Assembly (NCBI RefSeq): GCF_026619435.1
Contig: NZ_JAOVZQ010000001.1
Coordinates: forward strand, 2,673,501-2,737,500
Source of the DNA: Hoeflea ulvae
Lineage (GTDB): Bacteria; Pseudomonadota; Alphaproteobacteria; Rhizobiales; Rhizobiaceae
Length of the DNA: 64,000 nucleotides
Direction of reading: 5' to 3'
The first letter of the stretch is position 1. Each line of letters starts with the position of its first letter. Below are positions 34,844 to 43,292 of the stretch, in pieces. Under the pieces are notes generated by a model. It had not been told where the DNA came from. It saw only the letters and a program-made list of their open reading frames with translations, and ran no database searches. Both the position numbers and the translations under genes were made by a program.

Positions 34844-35143
34844 ATGATCAGGCACACAGTGGCATTCCGGCTCAAGCACCCGGCAGGATCGGAGCTCGAA
34901 CGCCTGTTCCTCGCCGATGGCCGGCGCATCCTCGGCGCAATTGCCGGCGTGCGGAACTTCGAAGCCCTTCAGCAGGTCTCCGCCAAGAACGATTTCGGCT
35001 ACGGATTTTCGATGGAGTTTGACGGGCAGGCCGAATACCAGGCCTATAACGACCATCCCGAGCATGTTGCCTTCGTCCGCGATCGCTGGATCCCCGAGGT
35101 CGAGGATTTTTTGGAAATCGATTACGTGCCCTTGCCGGATTGA
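34844..35143 (+). CDS. Dabb (stress-responsive A/B barrel) domain protein
   Basis: A 99-residue cytoplasmic protein. MIRHTVAFRLKH at the start, GVRNFEALQQVSAKNDFGYGFSMEF in the middle and YNDHPEHVAFVRDRWIPEV at the end are the recurring signatures of the dimeric alpha/beta barrel Dabb fold. The start at 34844 follows AGGGGG and replaces a longer in-frame reading that lacks family similarity. Dabb proteins include stress proteins and small-molecule cyclases, and the role of bacterial stand-alone members is usually unknown. It stands alone between two long non-coding gaps, divergent from the large operon. Confidence 0.85.
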   Translation: MIRHTVAFRLKHPAGSELERLFLADGRRILGAIAGVRNFEALQQVSAKNDFGYGFSMEFDGQAEYQAYNDHPEHVAFVRDRWIPEVEDFLEIDYVPLPD

Positions 35144-35703
35144 TTGCCCGGCGCGCTTCGTCCCGAACAAAGCCAAAGTTTGGCGACGTGCGGTCACCAC
35201 CCGGCGGCAGCGGCGTCTGGTTGCCGGATATAGCCTTCCTGCCAGCCAGGTGACGGCGCGAGGGCTATGGAGTGCTTGTGCACGTTCACCGCGCCAATAG
35301 ATGGTTACTGCAAGACGATATGTTTGGCCGGAGCAAACGGGGCAGGACGAAACTGTCGCGATGCTGTCATAGAGTTTGAACGATACTGTACCGAGGATGC
35401 TGCAGGGGACGGGTAGCGCAGTCGCATGGTGCATTGTTTTGTGATTGCACGATAGCGGGTTCATTCACTGAACAGGCCCGCAATCCGATGGCGATGTGGC
35501 ATGAGGATTGCTTCGATCAGGCAGCACAGGAGCCTGATTGGCCTGATGCCGCCGGAAATGCTAAGCAGTCCAGGGAAAGACTGGTGCCTGGTCACGGTAA
35601 GTAACAGATGGGGACTTTTAGCAAAGCAGGTGAGCGCCAATTTATTGTTCTCCTGCCACACGAATATTCGATCTATTTGAGGACGAGTTGATAGGGACTT
35701 GCA
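35144..35703. other. 560-bp gap without a recognisable gene
   Basis: No open frame with a plausible ribosome binding site and codon use was found on either strand, and no tRNA or clear terminator. The last 100 bp before 35704 are relatively AT-rich and probably hold the promoter of the LuxR-type regulator. Confidence 0.5.
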
Positions 35704-36798
35704 ATGATTGATATCGGGGATCTTTCTGATGCCCTTGCTGCGGCCGCCGGGGACGCGACGTCATGGACTGGCGTCTGCGAGGCGGCCAGCGACCTGCTTG
35801 GCGGCAACGGTTCCATCTTCCTGCCCGCCGGTCATATGAAAACCTCCCAACGACTGGTCTGTTCGACAAATCTTGAGGGCTTTCGCGACGACTGGCTCTC
35901 TCTGGAGGACCCGAGAAAGCATCTCGCCGACGAAATTCACTACACCACGCGCGACCCCGATCCCGAGATATCGTTTCGTCTCGTCGCAAGGTCCCACTCA
36001 GGCAGCTCGGACACAGCCGTCGAAAGCCTGTTCGGTGCGCATGATTTTACGCACCAGCTTATGGTTCGGTTTCGCTTCCAGGAGGAAGAGTGGTGTCTTC
36101 TGGTGCGATTGCTCCCCGAACGCATGGACAGCATCAGGGAAAATGAAGCCCTGCTGCAGGCGATGAGGCTGGCGATCCAGGATGGGGCCGACAGGGCGGT
36201 CAAGGCTCATGACGATCAAATTGCCGTCTGGAGAACACTTGTCCGTGCCAACAACGCGATCATGCTGCCGGTTACGCTGGACGGCAGTTGCCAAATCCTC
36301 GATCAGGATGATGCCGGCTTCATCGAGGATCTCGGCTTGCTGGACGAGGACACATTCGCTCTTCCCCTGGAAAGGGACAGGATGCGTCTGATCCGCCGGG
36401 TCGGGGCGATGATGAGCGATGACACTCTTTCTCCCCTGGCGATCCTGTCGAAGACGGGAAAGGGCGATCTGGTTGCCACCGATGTTGTCCGCTTTCCGCT
36501 GTCATGCCGGCATTTCTTTTCCGCACCCTTCGGCGCGGTTGTTGTGCGCAAATGCAGCATTGACGAGTCGGCGGTGCCGCGGACGCTGGCGCAGGAATAC
36601 AATCTGTCTCCATCCGAAATCCGCATCGCTCTGGGAATTGAAGCCGGGTTGTCACCGACCATGATCGCGGACCGCAACGACATTGCTCCCAGTACGGCAC
36701 GTCAGCAGCTCAAGTCGATATACCGCAAGACCGGGACGGGCAGCCAAATATCCCTGGTTGCACTCATGAAGAAGATCGAAGCCGAATACGGCGAATAG
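35704..36798 (+). CDS. LuxR-type transcriptional regulator
   Basis: A 364-residue protein whose C-terminal 65 residues form a GerE/LuxR helix-turn-helix: EYNLSPSEIRIALGIEAGLS, then APSTARQQLKSIYRKTG (about residues 297-345). The first 290 residues are a variable sensing region with no autoinducer-binding signature I recognise. They resemble the two-part sensor of alphaproteobacterial LuxR orphans. No synthase is nearby. It is encoded about 790 bp upstream of, and in the same direction as, the cellulose operon, so it is a candidate regulator of that operon or, more distantly, of the large operon. Neither link is proven. Confidence 0.82.
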   Translation: MIDIGDLSDALAAAAGDATSWTGVCEAASDLLGGNGSIFLPAGHMKTSQRLVCSTNLEGFRDDWLSLEDPRKHLADEIHYTTRDPDPEISFRLVARSHSGSSDTAVESLFGAHDFTHQLMVRFRFQEEEWCLLVRLLPERMDSIRENEALLQAMRLAIQDGADRAVKAHDDQIAVWRTLVRANNAIMLPVTLDGSCQILDQDDAGFIEDLGLLDEDTFALPLERDRMRLIRRVGAMMSDDTLSPLAILSKTGKGDLVATDVVRFPLSCRHFFSAPFGAVVVRKCSIDESAVPRTLAQEYNLSPSEIRIALGIEAGLSPTMIADRNDIAPSTARQQLKSIYRKTGTGSQISLVALMKKIEAEYGE

Positions 36799-37044
36799 AA
36801 ACCATATCCCGGGCAGTCAGGCGCGTGTCCGGCCGATTTGACCCCGGGTTGCTGCGCGACCCGGTGCCGACCGGTGGGTCGGTGAGGCAATGGAAGTGTG
36901 CCGTTCTGACCATCTGCACATAAATTGTCAACAAGATGCTGCATTTTTACTAAAATACAGGGCGGCTGGCTGGCTAATAATTTCGCATTTGCATGTTTAT
37001 AATTCACCCAAAAAGCCCAATTAAGCACCATTCATTTTTCGTTA

Positions 37045-37080
37045 TACCAAATGGTAGATCCGCGCGGATACCAAATGGTA
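37045..37080. promoter_or_regulatory. tandem TACCAAATGGTA sites flanking a 12-bp palindrome
   Basis: TACCAAATGGTA occurs at 37045-37056 and again at 37069-37080, 24 bp apart. Each is an interrupted palindrome (TACCA-N2-TGGTA). Between and touching them is the perfect palindrome ATCCGCGCGGAT (37058-37069). Spacing near two helical turns suits cooperative binding of two dimers. It is directly followed by T-rich DNA that could hold a promoter. Confidence 0.6.
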
Positions 37081-37493
37081 CAATGTTTTGTTTTTTTTGT
37101 TGTTTTTTCCTTAACAATTCATTTTCCTCTTGATTCGGTTGTCCTCGTTCGATTTGATTTGATCAACACCTTAGATGACAGTGTCGGGTCTTCATGCAGC
37201 CATGTAGAGCTTGACGTTTTACTGAGGGAAGACTGTGCGCAATGTCGGCATGATTTAAAGCTGTGTTTTTGTGTAAATGCCGTCGGCCCGGGTTCCGGGT
37301 TTCAGATCGGCGACGGGGTATGGGGTGAAGCGATGAGATTGAACCAGGTCAAACCGAAGCGGTAAATCAGGCCAATGGGGCCGGTCCGCTCAAAGCAACG
37401 GCAGGTTGCCGGATAGCCCAGGCAGCAGCCGGGCTTGCTGCAGGCGGCCAGGGCGCAAGCCAACCATAAAACAAAAAGTCGAAATGCAACAAT

Positions 37494-37514
37494 GACGGCA
37501 ACGCGGTTGCCGTC
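37494..37514 (+). promoter_or_regulatory. leader hairpin before bcsA
   Basis: A perfect 9-bp stem, GACGGCAAC paired with GTTGCCGTC around the loop GCG, ends 77 bp before the bcsA ATG. It has no U-tract, so it is more likely an RNA stability or translation element than a terminator. Confidence 0.45.
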
Positions 37515-37591
37515 ACGGAGAAAAGCTGTGCCCGCTGCAAGCAGCCGGCACTGGACGTGAATGACTATAACAGTTCAGTAGGGATGGCATC

Positions 37592-39817
37592 ATGTACAGA
37601 CTCGTAATTCGCACCCTGTGGCTATTATTCGCGCTGATCGGTGTCTTTCTGATCGTACAGCCGACAGGGACCGTTGGACAGCTTATCATCGCCCTGTCCG
37701 TCATAACCATGCTGGCCTTGATCTCCGTGGCACGGCTTGACGGAGGATGGAGACATATCTTCCTCGCCTTCGCTTCCATCATCGTGTTGCGCTACGCCTA
37801 TTGGCGCACCACCAACACGCTGCCGCCATTCGACGATCTGTATTCGATCGTGCCGGCGCTCATCCTTTATGCAGCGGAAATGTATTGCATCATCATGCTC
37901 GGCCTGAGCCTGTTCGTCTTTTCCGATCCGATCAATCGCAAGACCGCGCCTTTGCCGGCTGAAAATGATCTGCCGACGGTCGATGTATTCGTTCCGTCCT
38001 ACAATGAGGACGTCGATATCCTGGCGCTGACATTGTCCGCCGCCAAGGCCATGGAGTATCCCGAGGACAAGCTGCAGGTATATCTGCTCGACGATGGCGG
38101 GACCGAGGAAAAGAGAACCTCCTCAGATCCGGAAACCGCTGCGGCGGCTATCGCCCGCGGCAGGAAACTGAGCAAGCTGTGCGACGATCTCGGTGTCATC
38201 TATCATGCCCGCGCAGCCAATATTGATGCAAAGGCAGGCAACCTCAACGGCGGGCTTTCGGTCTCCAGCGGAGAGCTGATTGTCGTTTTCGACGCCGACC
38301 ATGCTCCGGAGAAATGTTTTCTCGCCGAAACGATCGGGTACTTCCACGAGGATCCGAAACTGTTTCTGGTTCAGACCCCGCATTTCTTCGCCAATGCCGA
38401 TCCGATCGAACGCAACCTCGATACCTTCTCGGCCATGCCTTCCGAAAACGAGATGTTCTACGCCCGGATCCAGAAGGGGCTTGATCGGTGGAACGCGTCC
38501 TTCTTCTGCGGCTCTGCCGCGGTTCTGCGCCGCAACGCGCTCGAGCAGGTCGGCGGCTTTGCCGGCGTGACCATCACCGAGGATTGCGAAACCGCGCTGG
38601 AACTGCACGGCCGGGGCTGGAACAGCATCTATGTCGACAAGCCGATGATCTACGGCCTGCAGCCCGAAACGCTGAGCAGTTTCATCGGTCAGCGGTCGCG
38701 TTGGTGCCAGGGCATGATCCAGATCCTCCTGCTCAAGAACCCGCTGACGCGGCCCGGGCTCAACTTTGCCCAGCGGCTTTGCTATCTGTCGAGCAACCTG
38801 TTCTGGATGTTCCCCTTTATCCGGCTGGTGTTCCTGGCCGCGCCGATCCTGTTCATCATCTTCGACATGAAGATCTACATCGCGTCGATCGGCGAGTTCT
38901 TCGCCTACACCATGACCTATCTGGTCGTCGGCGAGATGATCCGGACCTATCTCTATGGCACGGTCCGCTGGCCCTGGGTGTCCGAACTCTACGAATATAT
39001 CCAGACGATATATCTGTTGCGGGCAATCGTGAGCGTTCTGCTCGCGCCGACCCGGCCGACCTTCAACGTCACCGCAAAGGGCGACGCGGTCAACGAGGAA
39101 CGGCTGTCGGAACTCGCGACACCCTATCTTGCCATCTTCGTGGTCCTGATCCTGTCCCTGGGCATTGCCGGCTATCGCTACCAGACAGAGCCGGAAATTG
39201 CCGGTCTGCTTCTTGTGGTGGGCGCGTGGAACCTGTTGAACCTCATCATCGCCGGTGCGGCGCTCGGCGTGGTGGTCGAGCGCAAGTCCGAGGAAGGCGC
39301 GCAAAGAACCAAGACCGAAGTCCTCTGTGACCTGGTGGTCGGCACGGACAGGATTCCTGTCGTCCTGTCGGAATTGTCCACCTCGGCCGCAAAGCTTCGG
39401 CTCCGGTCGACTGATCAGCAATCATTGTTGCGCAGCGGCGCCGAGGCCTTCATCAGTCTGCCCCGGCAGCGTGCGGATGCCCCGGCGTCGACGCTTCGGG
39501 TGAGCTTCAAGCGAGGCGACTATGACGGGTTGAAAACCCTCAAGGTCGCACTCAGCCCCGATGCCGAAGACTACGCCAACATCAGTGCTCTGATCCTTGG
39601 CGATCTGGGCAAGATCCGCCAGGAACGCGAAGAACGCCGGCGCCGTCGCAGCGTCGTGTTTGCGAGCCTGAAACTGATCGCCTGGGCTCTCGTGTCGCCA
39701 CCAAAGGCTTTCTGGATGGCCCTGTTCAAGAGCAACAGCAATGGCGAGGAGGCTGTGGCCAACAGCTCGGCTCACTCTGTTGCCCCCCAATTAACCCCCA
39801 AAGCGGAGGTGGCGTGA
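37592..39817 (+). CDS. bcsA: cellulose synthase catalytic subunit
   Basis: A 741-residue inner-membrane family-2 glycosyltransferase that polymerises UDP-glucose and extrudes the glucan. Four N-terminal membrane segments (about residues 5-110) precede the catalytic domain with DVFVPSYNEDVDI (about 130), VFDADH (DxD, about 231), TEDCE (about 329) and QRSRWCQGM (QxxRW, about 366). Further membrane helices run to about 555. The final region, where BcsA carries PilZ, reads ERKSEEGAQRTKTE and ELSTSAAKLRL, so the RxxxR and DxSxxG motifs are not intact. Its TGA overlaps the bcsB start. Confidence 0.95.
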   Translation: MYRLVIRTLWLLFALIGVFLIVQPTGTVGQLIIALSVITMLALISVARLDGGWRHIFLAFASIIVLRYAYWRTTNTLPPFDDLYSIVPALILYAAEMYCIIMLGLSLFVFSDPINRKTAPLPAENDLPTVDVFVPSYNEDVDILALTLSAAKAMEYPEDKLQVYLLDDGGTEEKRTSSDPETAAAAIARGRKLSKLCDDLGVIYHARAANIDAKAGNLNGGLSVSSGELIVVFDADHAPEKCFLAETIGYFHEDPKLFLVQTPHFFANADPIERNLDTFSAMPSENEMFYARIQKGLDRWNASFFCGSAAVLRRNALEQVGGFAGVTITEDCETALELHGRGWNSIYVDKPMIYGLQPETLSSFIGQRSRWCQGMIQILLLKNPLTRPGLNFAQRLCYLSSNLFWMFPFIRLVFLAAPILFIIFDMKIYIASIGEFFAYTMTYLVVGEMIRTYLYGTVRWPWVSELYEYIQTIYLLRAIVSVLLAPTRPTFNVTAKGDAVNEERLSELATPYLAIFVVLILSLGIAGYRYQTEPEIAGLLLVVGAWNLLNLIIAGAALGVVVERKSEEGAQRTKTEVLCDLVVGTDRIPVVLSELSTSAAKLRLRSTDQQSLLRSGAEAFISLPRQRADAPASTLRVSFKRGDYDGLKTLKVALSPDAEDYANISALILGDLGKIRQEREERRRRRSVVFASLKLIAWALVSPPKAFWMALFKSNSNGEEAVANSSAHSVAPQLTPKAEVA

Positions 39818-42195
39818 TGACCTTTTCCATCAAATCCAAACACCTGCTCAAGGCTGCCCTGGGTGCCGGCGTGCTGCTGTCGTCCTTCAATGTGAACCCG
39901 GCCTTTTCGCAAGCCGCATTCAATCTGGCTTCCCAGCCGAGTGCACGGACGCCGGTGTCGGCGGCGCTCAAGCCGTTCTCCGCCGATACGCGGGATCTGT
40001 TCTTCAGCGGAGAAAGCAATTTCCGCGAGTTCACCTTCTACGCATTGCCGGAGGAAACCGCAGGCGAGAACAAGCTGATCCTGACCTTGCAGAGCGCGAT
40101 ATCGAACACGCCGGACCAGTCGCGCATGGCGGTCTATGTCAATGATGTCGAAATCGGAACGGTGCCCCTGGCGGGCGAGAAACGCACCATCGCGCTGCCG
40201 GTCAATCCCGGCCTCATCCAGCCCGGCTTCAACTCCGTCACATTGCTGGTTGACCAGTTTCACCGGGTCGACTGCTCGGTGGCGGCAACCTATGAGCTGT
40301 GGACCCAGATCGATCCCCAGATGAGCGGGTTCTCCTTTTCCTCCAGGCCCAAAAGCATGGGCGGGATTGCCGATCTCGCGTCGATCGCCGGGACCGACAA
40401 CGGCAAGACCCAGATCACCGCGCTCTATCCGGCCGGATCGTCGATGAAGACTGCCGACATGCTGGTGGAAACCATCAACGCGATGTCGATCGCTGCCCAT
40501 TTCGACCACCCCGATGTCAGCTTCAATACGGTCCCCGGCAAGGGACCCGGCATCGATGTTGCCATCGGCACGCCGCAGATGGTGCGGTCCCTGTTCGGCG
40601 ACGATCCTGCGCTGTCGGCTGCCGGCCCCGGAATCTACGTCACCGGCTCCGAAGAGGGCGAGCGCATGCGCCTGGTGATAGCGGGCCGGTCAACCGAAGA
40701 GATCGGCGCCCATATTGCCGCCTTCCGCGCCCAGTTGAGCCAGGGCCGGGACGTCGGCACGCCGCAGGGCCTGCGCGCGCTCAGAAAGCTCGAAGGGCTG
40801 GAACTGCAACCCAGCAGCAATGTGAGTTTTTCCGATCTGGGAATCGATCTGCGCTCCTTCACCGGCCGCTATTTCCAGCAATCGGTGAACTTCAGAATGC
40901 CGAATGATTTCTATCCGGGAGACTACGGCAAGGCCCAGGTCCGCCTCAATGCGCTTTATGCAGCGGGACTGTCCAAGGGCGCGGAGCTCCTGATCAAGCT
41001 CAATGACTTCACCGTTTCCAGAATCTCGCTGGGCGCGAGCCGCAACGGCCTCATTTCCGAGCAGCAGTTGCCCATTCCGTTCAGCGCCTTCCGGCCCGGC
41101 GAGAACACGTTCTCGATCGAAGCCCGGCTTCCGGCCCCCGTTGATGACAATTGCGATCCGACGCGGGTCGGCGGTGGGGCCGGGCGGTTGCGCATCATGG
41201 GTGATTCCTATCTGGGTCTGCCGGATTTTGCCCGAATTGGCCGCTATCCCGACCTTGCGGCAGTCAATTCGCAGTTCAGCCAGTTCGTCAGCCGTCCGGA
41301 CGCCGCCCCGCTGGCGGTGCTGGTTCCGCGCTCCGACCTTTCGGCCATGAGCGCGGCGGCGAGCTTCTTCGCCAAGCTGGCCTATGCGTCGAAGTCGGTT
41401 TTCCCGACCCGGTTCGTCACTGACATTCCGCAGGACGCGGATGCGGCACTCGCTGCATTTGGCTCCTATGACACGCTTCCCTTTGATTTTCTTCGTCAGA
41501 TGAACGTCGACTTCTCGCTTTCGCAAACGGTGGCCAGCGTATCCTCTCCACTCAGTGTCGAGCCGCTTGCGCCCTTTGCCAGTGACGACATCTCTCTGGG
41601 GCTCAACACCACCTATTCCCCGCTCGCATCGGGGACCAGGGAAATTGCCGTCCTGGAAAAGGCAAAGGGAGTTGCAAGCGACTATTACGGCCGCTTCGTC
41701 GCCTCTGGCGCCGAATATTTCGAGATGGGGCGGAACACCACCTACAAGGTGATCAACAAGCTGCGCGGCAATGTCGAGCTGTTGACGTCGCCGGTCAAGC
41801 AGGAGCCTGTCTTCTCGCCGTCGCCAGACGCCGTCATGGTGATTGCCCAGCGCAAGAACCCGTCGGGCGAGGCGGCATGGACACTGTTTGCGTCCAAGCG
41901 GGGCGAGGAACTCCACGATTCGCTTCTGACCATGACGCATCGCTCTGTGTGGAGCCGGCTGGGCGGTACCGTGCAGTCGATCACCGAAAACGGCGAATTC
42001 GTGGACAAGGTCGAGACCACGGACGCGTCGTTCTTCATGACCCAGCCACCCGAGGTGTCCAATCTCCGGCTGATCGTGGCGGCGTGGCTGTCCACCAACA
42101 CCGACAAATATGTCTTCGCGGTCATGGGCACCTTCGGATTTCTCGGCGTGTTCACCCATCTGACGCTGCGCCAGGCGCGGAGGCGGCGGCGATGA
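39817..42195 (+). CDS. bcsB: cellulose synthase periplasmic subunit
   Basis: A 792-residue protein with a signal sequence (KHLLKAALGAGVLLSSFNV) and one C-terminal membrane helix (YVFAVMGTFGFLGVFTHL) followed by a basic tail. This is the BcsB layout that anchors the periplasmic jelly-roll domains to BcsA. Segments such as FRVD-type VDQFHRVDCSVAATYELWTQ match the family. GTG at 39814 and ATG at 39817 are both possible, and both overlap the bcsA stop; GGAGGT upstream serves either. Its TGA in turn overlaps the bcsZ start. Confidence 0.92.
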   Translation: MTFSIKSKHLLKAALGAGVLLSSFNVNPAFSQAAFNLASQPSARTPVSAALKPFSADTRDLFFSGESNFREFTFYALPEETAGENKLILTLQSAISNTPDQSRMAVYVNDVEIGTVPLAGEKRTIALPVNPGLIQPGFNSVTLLVDQFHRVDCSVAATYELWTQIDPQMSGFSFSSRPKSMGGIADLASIAGTDNGKTQITALYPAGSSMKTADMLVETINAMSIAAHFDHPDVSFNTVPGKGPGIDVAIGTPQMVRSLFGDDPALSAAGPGIYVTGSEEGERMRLVIAGRSTEEIGAHIAAFRAQLSQGRDVGTPQGLRALRKLEGLELQPSSNVSFSDLGIDLRSFTGRYFQQSVNFRMPNDFYPGDYGKAQVRLNALYAAGLSKGAELLIKLNDFTVSRISLGASRNGLISEQQLPIPFSAFRPGENTFSIEARLPAPVDDNCDPTRVGGGAGRLRIMGDSYLGLPDFARIGRYPDLAAVNSQFSQFVSRPDAAPLAVLVPRSDLSAMSAAASFFAKLAYASKSVFPTRFVTDIPQDADAALAAFGSYDTLPFDFLRQMNVDFSLSQTVASVSSPLSVEPLAPFASDDISLGLNTTYSPLASGTREIAVLEKAKGVASDYYGRFVASGAEYFEMGRNTTYKVINKLRGNVELLTSPVKQEPVFSPSPDAVMVIAQRKNPSGEAAWTLFASKRGEELHDSLLTMTHRSVWSRLGGTVQSITENGEFVDKVETTDASFFMTQPPEVSNLRLIVAAWLSTNTDKYVFAVMGTFGFLGVFTHLTLRQARRRRR

Positions 42196-43292
42196 TGAAG
42201 CTGTTGCCGCCAACGCTTCTGGCGATCTTTGCCGCACCGATCCTCTGCGTCCTTGCATTGAGCACGCAGGCCGCAGCATCCGAGCGTGACGTGCTGCCGT
42301 CCGATTATGTCAGCGGGGCATGGCATTACTACATCACCAAATTCGTCGAGCCGTCCGGCCGGGTGATCGACAATGTCAACGGCAATGTCAGCCACAGCGA
42401 AAGCCAGGGCTATGGCATGCTCCTCTCGGTGGCAGCCGATGACCGGGTCAGTTTCGACCGGATCTGGTCATGGACGCAATCCAACCTGCTGATCCGGACT
42501 GACGGGCTTGCCGCCTGGCGTTGGGATCCGCAAGGCGATCCCCATGTCAAGGATCTCAACAACGCCACCGATGGGGATCTCCTGATCGCATGGGCTCTGC
42601 TCAGGGCCTCGCGCAAATGGGGAGACATGTCGCATCAGGCGGCTGCAGCCAGGATCGTGGCGGCCGTCAACCGGTCGCTGGTGGTCGACAGCAGTTTCGG
42701 TCCGGTGCTGCTGCCCGGGATCGAGGGATTTGACGGGGCGTCCGGCGCGGCAGGCCCGGTCGTCAATCTCTCCTATTGGGTTTTCCCCGCGATCGATGAA
42801 CTCGGTGTCGCCTTTCAGGACTTCCCGTCACGCGATCTCATCGCATCGGGCATCAAGCTGATCGAGGCGGCGCAGTTCGGTCCGTCGAAGCTTCCGGCAA
42901 ACTGGATTTCCGTGGCTTCGGACGGGCAGATCGAACCTGCGCCGGGCTTCGAATTGCTGTTCGGCTACGATGCCGTGCGCATCCCGCTTTATCTGGGCTG
43001 GTACACCAAAAGCCCATCCGCTCTGCTCGTCCCGTTTGAAGATGCCTGGGTGTCGGGCAAGGGAACGTCCATCAAGGTGATCGACCTTGAGAGCGGCAAT
43101 CCCGTCGGGGCGATGACCGATCCCGGCTACCAGGCGATCGTCGACCTGGTCCAGTGCAGCCGTGGCGCGCTTCCTGCCGTTGCGCGGAAAAGGGGGTTCG
43201 ACCCCATCGACTACTATCCGTCCACACTTCAACTCCTAAGTGTCCTTGCCATTTCCGAGAGGTATCCCAAATGTCTAATCAGTCAGTCTTGA
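42192..43292 (+). CDS. bcsZ: cellulose-operon endoglucanase, GH8
   Basis: A 366-residue secreted endo-1,4-beta-glucanase with a signal peptide (LLAIFAAPILCVLALSTQAAA). The family-8 acid is in VSHSESQGYGMLLS (Glu about residue 67), and the second conserved acid is in YDAVRIPLYLGW. BcsZ trims nascent glucan in the periplasm and is needed for proper export in many bacteria; rhizobial CelC is the equivalent. Tandem ATGs at 42192 and 42195 overlap the bcsB stop. The 3' end overlaps the next gene by 22 bp, so the operon is fully coupled. Confidence 0.92.
   Translation: MMKLLPPTLLAIFAAPILCVLALSTQAAASERDVLPSDYVSGAWHYYITKFVEPSGRVIDNVNGNVSHSESQGYGMLLSVAADDRVSFDRIWSWTQSNLLIRTDGLAAWRWDPQGDPHVKDLNNATDGDLLIAWALLRASRKWGDMSHQAAAARIVAAVNRSLVVDSSFGPVLLPGIEGFDGASGAAGPVVNLSYWVFPAIDELGVAFQDFPSRDLIASGIKLIEAAQFGPSKLPANWISVASDGQIEPAPGFELLFGYDAVRIPLYLGWYTKSPSALLVPFEDAWVSGKGTSIKVIDLESGNPVGAMTDPGYQAIVDLVQCSRGALPAVARKRGFDPIDYYPSTLQLLSVLAISERYPKCLISQS

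Larger units (their letters stand above)
36799..37591. other. 793-bp regulatory gap upstream of bcsA
   Basis: The gap has a low-GC stretch (36900-37150) with long T runs. It holds a tandem palindromic site at 37045-37080, a leader hairpin at 37494-37514 and no convincing gene. A 104-codon frame at 37051-37365 has no ribosome binding site and a composition unlike the neighbours. The length and structure suggest complex control of cellulose synthesis. Confidence 0.6.

Noticed and set aside
37051..37365. 104-codon frame upstream of bcsA
   Set aside because: There is no ribosome binding site, the composition is odd (Cys/Phe-rich start), and it overlaps the palindromic regulatory element.
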